Positions 14,297 to 23,293 of a stretch of 24,682 nt of DNA are shown in pieces. A program made the position numbers and the translations under genes. The number at the start of each line of letters is the position of its first letter. The stretch's first letter is position 1. This DNA is from CAYSDH01 sp964429805 (GTDB lineage: Bacteria > Bacteroidota > Bacteroidia > Flavobacteriales_D > JABDKJ01). The stretch lies in NCBI GenBank assembly GCA_964429805.1, contig CAYSDH010000051.1, forward strand, positions 1 through 24,682, read 5' to 3'. Below the pieces are notes generated by a model that worked only from the letters and a program-made list of their open reading frames with translations, was not told the origin of the DNA and searched no databases.

Positions 14297-16192
14297 ATGA
14301 GTGATGCGATCAAGCACGAATGCGGTATAGCCTTACTGCGACTTAAGAAGCCCTTAGAATTTTACCAAGAGAAATATGGCACGCCCTTTTATGGGGTGAA
14401 AAAGATGTATTTGCTCATGGAAAAACAGCACAACCGTGGGCAAGACGGTGCTGGACTAGCCAACATCAAGTTAGACTCTGCGCCTGGTACGCGCTACATC
14501 TCCAGAAAAAGGTCCATCGGACAAAAACCGATCAAGGAGATTTTTGACCATATCAACAAGCGTTTTCGCAAGGCACTCAAGAAAAACCCTGACCGAGCAA
14601 ATGACCCCGCGTGGCTCAAAGCCAACCTTCCCTTCTCAGGCGAACTCTTTTTAGGGCACCTGCGTTATGGGACTTTTGGCAAAAACAGCATAGAAAACTG
14701 CCATCCGTTTTTACGACTCAATAACTGGAAGACCCGAAATTTAGTCGTGGCCGGCAACTTCAATCTAACTAATGTTGATGAGCTGTTTGACTTCATGGTA
14801 TCTATCGGGATGCACCCCAAACAGAAGACCGACACAGTGACCGTGATGGAAAAAATAGGTCACTTTCTAGACGAAGAAAACGAGCGTGTGTACAAGAAGC
14901 ACCGTGATGCGGGCGCCAGCTACAAAGAGATTTCAGAGCACATAGCACGCGAGCTAGACATCAGAACCATACTAGAAAACGCCTCTACAGACTGGGATGG
15001 CGGCTATGTGATGGCAGGTCTTACTGGCCACGGAGATGCATTTGTATTGAGAGATCCAAATGGTATTAGGCCAGCGTATTATTACGAAGATGATGAAGTA
15101 GTGGTGGTCGCCTCTGAGCGACCAGTCATACAGACTGCCTTTAACATCCCTTATGAGAAGGTACTTGAGGTGAGACCAGGACACGCGCTCTGCATCAAGA
15201 ATAATGGGGAGACGAGTATGTCTCAAATCAGAGAACCTCAAGAGAAAAAGTCCTGTTCGTTTGAGCGTATTTACTTCTCAAGAGGAAGCGACCAAGACAT
15301 CTACAGAGAGCGGATGGAACTGGGTAAAAAGGTAGTGCCAAAGGTCTTAGATGCCATTGACAATGACCTAGACCACACGGTGTTTTCGTTTATACCAAAC
15401 ACAGCAGAAGTCTCTTTTTACGGGATGATGAAGCAACTCGAGGTGGCCCACAATGACCAGAAGCTTGAAAAAATAATGGGCGGTTCGCTCAGCGAAGAGG
15501 AACTGAGAAATCTAATTCGGTCACGCACGCGTATCCACAAAGTGGCTATTAAAGATGCGAAGCTTCGCACGTTTATCACCAACGATAATGAGCGTGATGA
15601 CATGGTGGAGCACGTGTATGACATCACCTACGGCACGGTCATACCAGGGCAAGACAACCTTTGTGTGATTGACGACAGCATTGTACGCGGGACGACACTC
15701 AAGCAGAGTATTTTAAAAATGCTTGACCGTTTGGGGCCAAAGAAAATTATCGTGGTTTCCTCAGCGCCTCAAATCAGATACCCGGACTGTTATGGTATAG
15801 ACATGGCCAAAATGGGCGACTTGATAGCGTTTAAAGCGGCCATCGAACTTCTGAAAGACAGAGGCATGCAAAACCTGATTGATGAAATAATGGTCGATTG
15901 CGAAAAGCAGTTGACCCTTCCTAAAGAGGAAGTTGTCAATCATGTAAAAAGAATTTACGAGCCTTTTACAGCAGAAGAAGTATCGGCTAAAATTTCAGAA
16001 ATACTGAGACCAAAAGACATCAAAGCAGAGGTGGAAATCATATTCCAGAGTCTGACTGGTCTCCATGCCTCATGTCCTGAACACACGGGCGACTGGTATT
16101 TCTCAGGCGACTACCCTACCCCAGGCGGAAACAAAGTAGCGTGCAAAGCATTTGTCAATTACTATCGCGGAGTCAACGAGCGAGCATATTGA
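14297..16192 (+). CDS. purF: Amidophosphoribosyltransferase, long Bacteroidota form
   Basis: A 631-residue enzyme of the PurF family, transferring glutamine amide nitrogen to PRPP to give phosphoribosylamine, the first step of purine synthesis. The N-terminal Ntn glutaminase domain has C9 in HECGIAL, NRGQDGAG (46-53), RYGTFG (123-128) and RDPNGIRPA (252-260). The phosphoribosyltransferase domain carries the PRPP loop VIDDSIVRGTT (457-467). The nucleophile is Cys9, so an eight-residue propeptide must be removed if this enzyme works like Bacillus PurF. It is about 130 residues longer than E. coli PurF (505 aa), with inserts in the glutaminase domain and a C-terminal tail ending in a Cys- and Tyr-rich segment. 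A divergent role for this long form cannot be excluded. Confidence 0.9.
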   Translation: MSDAIKHECGIALLRLKKPLEFYQEKYGTPFYGVKKMYLLMEKQHNRGQDGAGLANIKLDSAPGTRYISRKRSIGQKPIKEIFDHINKRFRKALKKNPDRANDPAWLKANLPFSGELFLGHLRYGTFGKNSIENCHPFLRLNNWKTRNLVVAGNFNLTNVDELFDFMVSIGMHPKQKTDTVTVMEKIGHFLDEENERVYKKHRDAGASYKEISEHIARELDIRTILENASTDWDGGYVMAGLTGHGDAFVLRDPNGIRPAYYYEDDEVVVVASERPVIQTAFNIPYEKVLEVRPGHALCIKNNGETSMSQIREPQEKKSCSFERIYFSRGSDQDIYRERMELGKKVVPKVLDAIDNDLDHTVFSFIPNTAEVSFYGMMKQLEVAHNDQKLEKIMGGSLSEEELRNLIRSRTRIHKVAIKDAKLRTFITNDNERDDMVEHVYDITYGTVIPGQDNLCVIDDSIVRGTTLKQSILKMLDRLGPKKIIVVSSAPQIRYPDCYGIDMAKMGDLIAFKAAIELLKDRGMQNLIDEIMVDCEKQLTLPKEEVVNHVKRIYEPFTAEEVSAKISEILRPKDIKAEVEIIFQSLTGLHASCPEHTGDWYFSGDYPTPGGNKVACKAFVNYYRGVNERAY

Positions 16193-16977
16193 GAGTCCAT
16201 CTAAGTGTACTGTTTTTAATTGCTGTGCTTATGGCCTCAGGCCAGCGCTACGGCACCATAATAGTAGAGCGACATTCTGCTTCACCAGACAGCATGATGT
16301 ATAGTCAGAAAGATGGCTCGCTGAGTATACTCAACATATCAGACTGCGGTGTGCCTGATACCAAAGTATCACTAGCACCCTTCTCTGCCGGCAATGAAGC
16401 GGTGCTCGAGTCAGCAAGCCTAAGTGCTGACGAGTATAAAGTCTTTGTGACTGACCGATCAGACTATCACGAGTACTTTGACCTGAGTTTGCTCGATGAT
16501 GGAAGAGTGTACTACGACACCTTGAGTTGGGCCTGTTTTGACTCCACGCATTACGAACCAAACCTCTTGATTAACGGAGCGACAACACAGGCCACAACCA
16601 AGTCTCGTTTACCTGGAGTGCAGATTACCGTGATGAGTGAAGACACGTTGATCATTGAACACTTGTCTTCAGAAATCGGCCTATATAGTTTAGAACTTGG
16701 ATTAGACCAAGTTCTTGACTTAACCTATAGTCTGAAAGGGTATTACACCAAAAGACTGCGAATCGACACACGGTATGTCGACCCATGGAAAGTAGCAACA
16801 GGCTTCTCAATGACTATAGACATGTCTATGGAACCGCTAGTAGACAACATTAGTATAGCGGCACTTGACAAACCGCTATCCATCTGCGCTTGGAGCAAGG
16901 CGAAAGGCAACTTCGACTGGGATTTCGGCATGGCGACTAAAGCACAAGAGGCCATTAATAGCGCACTAGGACGGTAG
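16189..16977 (+). CDS. Exported protein with carboxypeptidase-regulatory-like domain, function unknown
   Basis: A start at TTG 16189 is chosen because it overlaps the purF stop (TTGA) and gives a 262-residue protein with a good signal peptide (MRVHLSVLFLIAVLMASGQ). A GTG at 16141 would place 16 extra polar residues ahead of it. Residues 127-216 resemble a carboxypeptidase regulatory-like beta-sandwich: LINGATTQATTKSRLPGVQITV, then a GLYSLELGL turn, SLKGYYTKRLRIDTR and a closing GFSMTIDMSM strand. The tail KPLSICAWSKAKGNFDWDF resembles the end of similar domains in Bacteroidota outer-membrane and OmpA-type proteins. There is no OmpA domain. Probably periplasmic or surface-associated. The overlap with purF suggests co-transcription without an evident functional link. 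Confidence 0.65.
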   Translation: MRVHLSVLFLIAVLMASGQRYGTIIVERHSASPDSMMYSQKDGSLSILNISDCGVPDTKVSLAPFSAGNEAVLESASLSADEYKVFVTDRSDYHEYFDLSLLDDGRVYYDTLSWACFDSTHYEPNLLINGATTQATTKSRLPGVQITVMSEDTLIIEHLSSEIGLYSLELGLDQVLDLTYSLKGYYTKRLRIDTRYVDPWKVATGFSMTIDMSMEPLVDNISIAALDKPLSICAWSKAKGNFDWDFGMATKAQEAINSALGR

Positions 16978-16999
16978 TTGGGATGTGTAGGCTATGAGG

Positions 17000-17024
17000 T
17001 CGAATGGCTGAATTCAGCATTCGA
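17000..17024. repeat. 25-base near-perfect palindrome between the purF and efflux operons
   Basis: Outer arms TCGAATG (17000-17006) and CATTCGA (17018-17024) enclose the palindrome CTGAATTCAG (17008-17017) with one unpaired G at 17007. As RNA it forms a 10-bp bulged hairpin with an AATT loop, 23 bases after the upstream stop. No T-tract follows on the plus strand. It may end the purF transcript in a factor-dependent manner or be a protein-binding site. Confidence 0.5.
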
Positions 17025-17137
17025 AAAGCACACTCCTTACAAAACGAGAACCCAACACGAGATTGGTTGCTCCCTACTCTACTTAAAGACTTTCAGCTAA
17101 TGACTCATAACAGAAAAACATGTTGCCGTCTATTTTA

Positions 17138-17165
17138 GTTGCATATACAACGTTGCACACGCAAC
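17138..17165. promoter_or_regulatory. Tandem MarR-type operator upstream of marR
   Basis: Two 14-base palindromes of identical form, GTTG-N6-CAAC, abut without a gap: GTTGCATATACAAC (17138-17151) and GTTGCACACGCAAC (17152-17165). The pair is further enclosed by TTAGTTGC (17135-17142) and GCAACTAA (17161-17168), an 8-bp inverted repeat. Inverted repeats of this size in the promoter of a MarR gene are typical autoregulatory operators. The second copy contains the predicted -33 element. Confidence 0.7.
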
Positions 17166-17182
17166 TAATATACATACCTTCG
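17152..17182 (+). promoter_or_regulatory. Predicted promoter of the marR-efflux operon
   Basis: GTTG (17152-17155) is followed after 19 bases by TACCTTCG (17175-17182), one base from TAnnTTTG, with the spacing expected for the Bacteroidota primary sigma factor. The start would be near 17189, about 16 bases before the marR ATG. The -33 box lies inside the second operator palindrome, so repressor binding would block it. Confidence 0.5.
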
Positions 17183-17204
17183 CAATCTTTGATTGCAAAA
17201 AGTG

Positions 17205-17669
17205 ATGGATGAAAGCATAAAAAATATAAAGAACATGCTGATACCGGTCGTGAACCGAAGCAACAAGATGGTGCAGCTCGTGATGGAGCAGCGCATGCTG
17301 TGCTCATCGGTTGATCTGACCATCAAACAGTATATCCTCTTACACAGAGTCAGTGAGCAAGAGCGTGCCCAGCATGAGTTAGCTATGATTACCAATCGTG
17401 ATAAAGGTTCATTAACCAGACTCATACAGTCCTTGGAGCGAAAGGACTTTGTGACTCGCAGGGTCTGCGCTACTGACAGTCGCATGAACCTCGTCAAGAT
17501 TACACGCAAGGGCCGATCAGCCTTGAAGAAAGGTAGCGACATAGTGAAACAGGCATTCAAAGACATCACACAAGACCTCAGCAAAACAGAAACAGAGTCC
17601 ATGTTGAAGTGCTGCGCGAAAATGAACACGCGTGCCAGCGAACTATTCGAAAAGGGACAACAGAAGTAA
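17205..17669 (+). CDS. MarR-family transcriptional regulator
   Basis: A 154-residue dimeric winged-helix regulator, probable repressor of the efflux operon it heads. Helical N-terminal dimerisation segment (1-35), a helix-turn-helix around HELAMITNRDKGSLTRLIQSL (57-77), then the wing with the family signature ATDSRMNLVKITRKG (89-103), and C-terminal helices returning to the dimer interface. The start ATG at 17205 is preferred over TTG at 17193 because it gives a normal N-terminus and lies at a sensible distance from the promoter. Cysteines at 33, 88 and in the C-terminal helix could allow oxidant sensing, but no specific sensor pattern is evident. The stop is five bases from the adaptor gene; the tandem palindromes upstream suggest autoregulation. 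Confidence 0.93.
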   Translation: MDESIKNIKNMLIPVVNRSNKMVQLVMEQRMLCSSVDLTIKQYILLHRVSEQERAQHELAMITNRDKGSLTRLIQSLERKDFVTRRVCATDSRMNLVKITRKGRSALKKGSDIVKQAFKDITQDLSKTETESMLKCCAKMNTRASELFEKGQQK

Positions 17670-17674
17670 GACCT

Positions 17675-18805
17675 ATGAAAACAAGACAGATCATCATTGT
17701 GGCCGTGGCCATTCTCATCCTCTTTGCAGGCAAGCTAGGCAAAGACTGGATCGCCAGTCCAAAGGAGCGTAGCAAGCCTGCGCCCAAAGAACAGCTCGTA
17801 ACAGTGTTTACAGATGTTGTTAAGCTACGCGATATTCCGCTACAGGTCACGACTACAGGCTCGCTCGAGGCCAAAGACCGCATGGAGCTATACAGCGAAG
17901 TACAAGGCTTGATGCTCAACGACAAGGGGCGTTTCAACGCAGGAAATCAATTTCAAAAAGGACAAATCCTCTTGAGTATTCGCGCAGACGATGCACGTGC
18001 AGCGGTGATTGCTCAGCGCTCGGCATTTGAGCGCACATTGAGCAGTGTCATGGCCGATATCCGAATAGACTACCCCAGCGCTTTTGACACATGGGATGCC
18101 TATTTAAAGGGAATCGATGTGCAGGCTTCGCTTCCTGAACTCCCCACTGTGACCAACTCTAAACTCAAGAGTTACCTCAACGGCAGAGACGTCTTCACTT
18201 CCTATTATAATGTGCGCAATACAGAGATTGAACTCTCTCGATTTACCATCAGAGCGCCCTTCAACGGCACACTCATCACGGCCGATGTAGATCCAGGTAC
18301 AGTAATCCGAAATGGTCAACTCTTAGGTGTGTTTATTCGTCCTGGGGTATACGAATTGCAAGCCTCGACAGACGCACGCACCATCGTCAAATTGAAAATC
18401 GGCCAGTCGGTCACTCTGTCTTCCGAAGGCGATGCTGACAGGCAATATACAGGAAAGGTAAGTCGTATCAACTCGAGTATCGATCCTGCTACCCAGCTCT
18501 GTGAGTTCTTTGTAGAGGTGCGCTCAGATGCGCTGCGCGAAGGAGAGTTTTTGAGTGTCAACATTAATGCCGAAGAAGTGAAGGAGGCCTATGAAATCAG
18601 TCGTTCTGCGTTGAAGAATACCAACTCTGCCTATGTGGTCGAAGACGGTAAGTTGCGTGCTATCAAACTGGACATCATGCATCTTACGAATGAGACGGCC
18701 ATGGTACACGGTCTTGAAAATGGTCAAGAAGTACTGACCAAACTTCCGCCTGCGGTCTTTGGAGGAATGAAGGTGAACGTCCACTCAGAAGCCGAGGTCA
18801 AATGA
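17675..18805 (+). CDS. RND efflux periplasmic adaptor (membrane fusion protein)
   Basis: A 376-residue HlyD/AcrA-type adaptor joining the inner-membrane pump to the outer-membrane channel. The start at ATG 17675 gives an N-terminal membrane anchor (QIIIVAVAILILFAG); an upstream extension into marR is not needed. There is no lipobox cysteine, so it is anchored by the helix rather than a lipid. After it come the lipoyl half-motif TTTGSLEAKDRMELYSEVQG, a short hairpin region, the second lipoyl half RFTIRAPFNGTLITADVDPGT, then beta-barrel and membrane-proximal parts (SVTLSSEGDADRQYTGKVSRI). The helical hairpin appears short for the family. Second gene of the operon; its stop overlaps the pump start by four bases (ATGA). 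Confidence 0.93.
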   Translation: MKTRQIIIVAVAILILFAGKLGKDWIASPKERSKPAPKEQLVTVFTDVVKLRDIPLQVTTTGSLEAKDRMELYSEVQGLMLNDKGRFNAGNQFQKGQILLSIRADDARAAVIAQRSAFERTLSSVMADIRIDYPSAFDTWDAYLKGIDVQASLPELPTVTNSKLKSYLNGRDVFTSYYNVRNTEIELSRFTIRAPFNGTLITADVDPGTVIRNGQLLGVFIRPGVYELQASTDARTIVKLKIGQSVTLSSEGDADRQYTGKVSRINSSIDPATQLCEFFVEVRSDALREGEFLSVNINAEEVKEAYEISRSALKNTNSAYVVEDGKLRAIKLDIMHLTNETAMVHGLENGQEVLTKLPPAVFGGMKVNVHSEAEVK

Positions 18806-21800
18806 ATAAAATAATCACACATTTTATTAAATATCCGATTGCGGTCAACATCATCATTCTCGGCCTAGTCATTCTTGGCTTAGCAGGAATGAAGAGCATG
18901 AAATCAAGTTTCTTTCCGCTTCAAGATAGTAAGTTTATTTCCATTTCAGTGGCCTATCCGGGGGCTTCGCCAGCGGAAATGGAAGAGGGAGTGGTGCTTA
19001 AAATCGAAGACAACTTACGCGGACTAATTGGTATAGATCGCTTTACCTCGCAGTCGTCAGAAAATTCTGCGGTGATTACTGTCGAGGCAGTCAAAGACTA
19101 CGACATCGATGTGCTATTGGCCGATGTGAAAAATGCAGTAGACAAGGTGCCTTCTTTTCCCTCAGAAATGGAGCCTCCTGTGGTGGCTAAGCAAGAGACC
19201 CTGACCAATGCCATCGACATGGTCATCACGGCAGAAGAGGGAATCGACCTGTCTGAGCTCAAGAACAAAGCCCGTGAAGTGGAGACTAATCTGCGCAACA
19301 TTAACGGCATTTCTCAAGTGACCCTCAGCGGATTTCCAGATGAAGAAATAGACATCGCGGTTGATGAGAATACGCTGCGCAGCTATGACCTCACATTCAG
19401 TGACATCGCCCAAGCGGTCAATGGTAGCAGTATACTAGTGACCGGTGGGTCAATTAAAACGACTGAAGAAGAATACCTAATCAGGGTGAAGAATAGAAGC
19501 TACTATGCCCAAGACCTGGAAAATGTAGTGGTGCGCGCACAGATAGATGGAAGCAGAATTTTGCTGGGCGATGTGGCCACGGTGACCGACCGTTTTTCTG
19601 AAACTCCAAACAGGTCGTATTTCAATGGCCGGCCTTCGGTGCAAATCAATGTGAGCACCACCAACACCGAAGACCTTATTGATGCGGCCGATAAGACATT
19701 GGCCTTTATAGAGACATTTAACGAGCGTCAACAAGCCACCGAATTATCAGTAGTGAGCGACCGCAGCATTACCATCAGACAGCGTACCGAACTCTTGTTC
19801 AAAAACGGTCTACAGGGAATTCTGCTCGTGCTGCTCTTTCTCAGCATATTCTTACGTCCACGCTTGGCGGCTTGGGTGGCTTTTGGACTACCTATCTCTT
19901 TTTTCGGCATGTTCATGCTGGTCGATTATTTTGATGTCACTATCAACGTACTCTCCCTCTTTGGCATGATCATAGTCATCGGAATATTGGTCGATGATGG
20001 CATCGTAATTTCAGAAAACATCTTCCATCACTACGAGCAAGGAAAGAGCCGAGTGCGTGCCGCGATTGATGGGACGATGGAAGTCGTGCCGGCCATTACA
20101 TCGGCCATACTCACGACCATCATTGCCTTCAGTATGTTCTTCTTTCTAGAAGGTCGTGTCGGAGAATTCTTTGGTGAAGTCACCATTGTTGTGATGCTCA
20201 CACTGATCTTTTCCCTCTTCGAAGCCTTCGTCATTCTGCCGTCTCACATCGCCCACTCCAAGGCATTGACCAAAGAGCAGAAGACATACGCTATCAACCG
20301 ATGGGGCGACAAAGCCATGGACTGGATGCGCGAGACGCTCTACATGCCTTTACTCAGATGGTGTCTTAATCATACACCTATCGCCATGGCCATTATGGCT
20401 ACGCTATTTATGCTCACCCTTGGCGCCATGCAAGGTGGTGTGATCCGTGGCACCTTCTTTCCGCGTATTGCCAGCGATCGGGTGGGTATCACTTTGACTA
20501 TGCCGCAAGGCGTCAATGTGCAGCAGACCGATAGCATCATTAGCATGGTCGAAGACAAAATCTGGGAGGTAAACGAAGAGTATTCTGCCCAGCAAGATGA
20601 CAGTCTGCAAGTGATTGAGAATGTTACTAAACGTGTTGGTCCGGGAACGGCCAATGCATCAATCAACGTCAACCTTCTGCCCGGAGAATTGAGGAACGCG
20701 GCCAGCTCAGATATCGCTCAGCGCATATTTGAACTAGTCGGCCCAGTGCCGCAAGCCGAGAGCCTGGTCATTGATGGCGGGTCCAATTTTGGTGGAAAAC
20801 CCGTCTCGGTCTCCTTGCTTAGTTACAATGTAGACGACCTCAAAGCGGCCAAAGAAGAGCTCAAAGTAGAACTCGAAAGTGACCCGCAACTGCGTGATGT
20901 ATCAGACAATGACCCGGCTGGGATCAAAGAGATTAGACTGCAACTCAAAGAGAAAGCGCACAGTTTGGGCTTCACGATTGGCAGCATTATGTCGCAGGTC
21001 AGGGCAGGGTTTAACGGCCAGCAAGTACAACGATTTCAGCGTGGACAAGACGAGATTATTGTCTGGGTGAGGTATGCCCTTGAGGGGCGATCTAGCATTC
21101 AAGATCTAGACGAAATGAGGATACTTAGTCCCGCTGGTACGCGCATACCACTCAAGGAATTGGCGAGCTACACGATTGCTCGGGGCGACATCACCATCAA
21201 TCACTTAGACGGAAAACGCGAGGTGCGAGTCGATGCAGACTTGAAAGACCCCAAAGGAAGTGCAGCCGAGATTGTGACCCGTCTCCGCACAGAATTTATC
21301 CCCGAGCTACAAACCCGATACACGGGATTGAGCGCGCTCTATGAGGGACAGAACAGAGAAGCCGAAAAGACAATCGGTTCGGCCCAAGCGGTAATCCCGA
21401 TTGTGCTGCTGCTCATCTATCTCGTTATCGGATTCACATTCCGCAGTTTCACACAGCCAATACTGCTCTTACTCCTAATCCCGTTTGCACTCATCGGAGT
21501 GGGTTGGGGGCATTGGGTGCATGATTTTCCGGTTAATATTTTGAGCATGCTCGGAGTCATCGCTCTTATCGGTATTGTGGTAAATGATGGACTGGTTTTT
21601 ATTTCAAAATTTAATGGAAACCTGAAAGCTGGAATGTCGCATCACGAAGCACTCTTGGCTGCGGGCGGATCAAGGTTTCGCGCCATCTTTTTAACCTCAT
21701 TGACCACCATTGCTGGTCTCAGTCCCTTAATTTTTGAGACCAGCAGGCAAGCGCAATTCCTTATACCTATGGCCATCAGTATCGCCTATGGTATCGGTAT

Positions 21801-21996
21801 CGGCACGGTGCTGACTCTAGTCATGTTGCCCATGTTACTGCAGTTTGAGAACTGGCTGAAAGTACACCTGCAGTGGCTTTGGATAGGCCAAAAACCAAGT
21901 GCCGAAGAGGTAGAAGGGGCGGTGAAAGAATTGGACTCAGAGGTTTCAGATTTGGAGAGAATGGCCACCGCGCATAACACGTCAGCACATGAATAG
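18802..21996 (+). CDS. RND efflux transporter permease
   Basis: A 1064-residue inner-membrane proton-driven exporter of the AcrB superfamily. TM1 begins at FIKYPIAVNIIILGLVILG, a large periplasmic porter domain follows with YPGASPAEMEEGVV, then TM2-6, a second TM (about 520-545), a second porter loop, and TM8-12 at the end. TM4 carries the proton-relay pair D398-D399 in GILVDDGIVISEN, matching AcrB D407/D408. The TM10 lysine of AcrB (K940) is replaced: the equivalent stretch is GIVVNDGLV with N928-D929, as in some other RND subfamilies. Substrate cannot be read from the sequence; a marR-controlled operon suggests small toxic organics. The gene overlaps the adaptor by four bases and the TolC gene by eight. 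Confidence 0.95.
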   Translation: MNKIITHFIKYPIAVNIIILGLVILGLAGMKSMKSSFFPLQDSKFISISVAYPGASPAEMEEGVVLKIEDNLRGLIGIDRFTSQSSENSAVITVEAVKDYDIDVLLADVKNAVDKVPSFPSEMEPPVVAKQETLTNAIDMVITAEEGIDLSELKNKAREVETNLRNINGISQVTLSGFPDEEIDIAVDENTLRSYDLTFSDIAQAVNGSSILVTGGSIKTTEEEYLIRVKNRSYYAQDLENVVVRAQIDGSRILLGDVATVTDRFSETPNRSYFNGRPSVQINVSTTNTEDLIDAADKTLAFIETFNERQQATELSVVSDRSITIRQRTELLFKNGLQGILLVLLFLSIFLRPRLAAWVAFGLPISFFGMFMLVDYFDVTINVLSLFGMIIVIGILVDDGIVISENIFHHYEQGKSRVRAAIDGTMEVVPAITSAILTTIIAFSMFFFLEGRVGEFFGEVTIVVMLTLIFSLFEAFVILPSHIAHSKALTKEQKTYAINRWGDKAMDWMRETLYMPLLRWCLNHTPIAMAIMATLFMLTLGAMQGGVIRGTFFPRIASDRVGITLTMPQGVNVQQTDSIISMVEDKIWEVNEEYSAQQDDSLQVIENVTKRVGPGTANASINVNLLPGELRNAASSDIAQRIFELVGPVPQAESLVIDGGSNFGGKPVSVSLLSYNVDDLKAAKEELKVELESDPQLRDVSDNDPAGIKEIRLQLKEKAHSLGFTIGSIMSQVRAGFNGQQVQRFQRGQDEIIVWVRYALEGRSSIQDLDEMRILSPAGTRIPLKELASYTIARGDITINHLDGKREVRVDADLKDPKGSAAEIVTRLRTEFIPELQTRYTGLSALYEGQNREAEKTIGSAQAVIPIVLLLIYLVIGFTFRSFTQPILLLLLIPFALIGVGWGHWVHDFPVNILSMLGVIALIGIVVNDGLVFISKFNGNLKAGMSHHEALLAAGGSRFRAIFLTSLTTIAGLSPLIFETSRQAQFLIPMAISIAYGIGIGTVLTLVMLPMLLQFENWLKVHLQWLWIGQKPSAEEVEGAVKELDSEVSDLERMATAHNTSAHE

Positions 21997-23293
21997 ACTT
22001 AAAACTACACTGCTCATTTTGCTCATGAGTACGGGCACTCTTGTGGCTCAAACAAACCTGAGTTTTGAGGAAGCCTTGGCAAAGACCTTGGCCAATAATC
22101 ACAATATACGACTCGCCTTGGTCGATGAGGAAATAGCTGAGAATAGTGCCGACCGAGCGGCCAATGGCTACCTACCGACTCTCAATGCGAGTGGTGGTTT
22201 TGACTGGTCTTACTTTGAGGGAAACCAGCGACTCATCACGAACGACAGGACTTTCGACCCCAACAATTCCTATAGTTACCAAGCGGCCGCTTCGGTCAAC
22301 TATGTGCTCTTTGATGGTCTTGGCAGAAAGTACAGATACCAGAATGCTGTGGGTGCGCATCAACTGTCTGAGATTGAACTGAAAGGCATCATGGAGACGA
22401 CTGCATTGGAGCTGGCGACTACCTATTATGAAGTCGCTCGACTGCAGCAACAAAACGCGAGTCTGGACAGCACCTTGCGGGTCTCGCAGCAGCGATTGTT
22501 GCGAGCAGAATACGCTGCAGAATATGGTCAATCGACTGGATTGGATATTCTCAATGCTCAAGTGGATCTGAATACGGACAGCATCAATCTGCGCACGGGA
22601 ATACAGCTGGAAGAAAACACTAGACGCTCACTCAACATGATCATGGGCGAGCCGATAAATACTTCTTACACGGTATTGAATGAGGTGCAATTGGGCACCA
22701 TATCCACTGCCGAAATGGCCGTGGAAGCTACTCTGGCCAACGGCAATGCGATTACTCGTGCGCGGCAGATTAAGTCCAACACTGAACTGGCCTTGGGCAC
22801 TGTGCGCTCTGAATGGTATCCGGCATTGGGATTGAATGCGGGATACACGTATCGGGGTACAGATGACCCCAACGGGGCCTTTCTCTTGGGGAGCAACAAC
22901 TTTGGCCCCACGGCTGGTGTATCGCTGAGCTGGTCCATTTTTGACGGCACTCGTAAAACGCGCGAGGCCAATGCAAAACTGAGCGCAGAGTCTGGCGCGA
23001 TACAACTCGACCAGGTAGAGCAACAGTCAAAAGCTCTGGCCTTGAATGCGCACGGAGAATACAGCAATGCGCTCGCCATCATGCAAATGAGTGAGGCCAC
23101 TGTGCGCACCGCCCAAGATAATTTTGATCGCAGCCGAGAGTCTTATAAATCAGGCCTCATCACGTCTGTAGAATTCCGTCAAGCACAGGTCAATCTGCTC
23201 GCGGCAGAGCTACAACTCAGCCAAGCCAAATTCACCGCCAAGAATGCGGAACTGCAATTACTCGTGCTTATGGGGCAACTGATCGCAGAATAA
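21989..23293 (+). CDS. TolC-family outer-membrane efflux protein
   Basis: A 434-residue outer-membrane channel completing the tripartite pump. Signal peptide MNRLKTTLLILLMSTGTLVAQ with cleavage after Ala. Two outer-membrane efflux repeats follow, the first opening with LSFEEALAKTLANNHNIRLAL and the second near residue 250, each built of long amphipathic helices. The beta-strand segments ASVNYVLFDGLGRKYRY and VSLSWSIFDGTRKTREA are the usual insertions where the helices cross the membrane. Length is standard. The ATG lies eight bases inside the pump gene, so the last three proteins of the operon are translationally coupled. The gene is not followed by a clear intrinsic terminator. Confidence 0.95.
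   Translation: MNRLKTTLLILLMSTGTLVAQTNLSFEEALAKTLANNHNIRLALVDEEIAENSADRAANGYLPTLNASGGFDWSYFEGNQRLITNDRTFDPNNSYSYQAAASVNYVLFDGLGRKYRYQNAVGAHQLSEIELKGIMETTALELATTYYEVARLQQQNASLDSTLRVSQQRLLRAEYAAEYGQSTGLDILNAQVDLNTDSINLRTGIQLEENTRRSLNMIMGEPINTSYTVLNEVQLGTISTAEMAVEATLANGNAITRARQIKSNTELALGTVRSEWYPALGLNAGYTYRGTDDPNGAFLLGSNNFGPTAGVSLSWSIFDGTRKTREANAKLSAESGAIQLDQVEQQSKALALNAHGEYSNALAIMQMSEATVRTAQDNFDRSRESYKSGLITSVEFRQAQVNLLAAELQLSQAKFTAKNAELQLLVLMGQLIAE

Noticed and set aside
16141..16188. Longer GTG start for the exported protein after purF.
   Set aside because: It would add 16 polar residues before a good signal peptide and lie deep within purF; the TTG at 16189 fits the TTGA overlap better.
17609..17674. 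Upstream extension of the adaptor gene into marR.
   Set aside because: The extra 22 residues are charged and precede the membrane anchor; ATG 17675 gives the normal adaptor start.
22628..23109. Several long minus-strand open frames within the TolC gene.
   Set aside because: They are antisense shadows of a confidently assigned gene and overlap each other in different frames.
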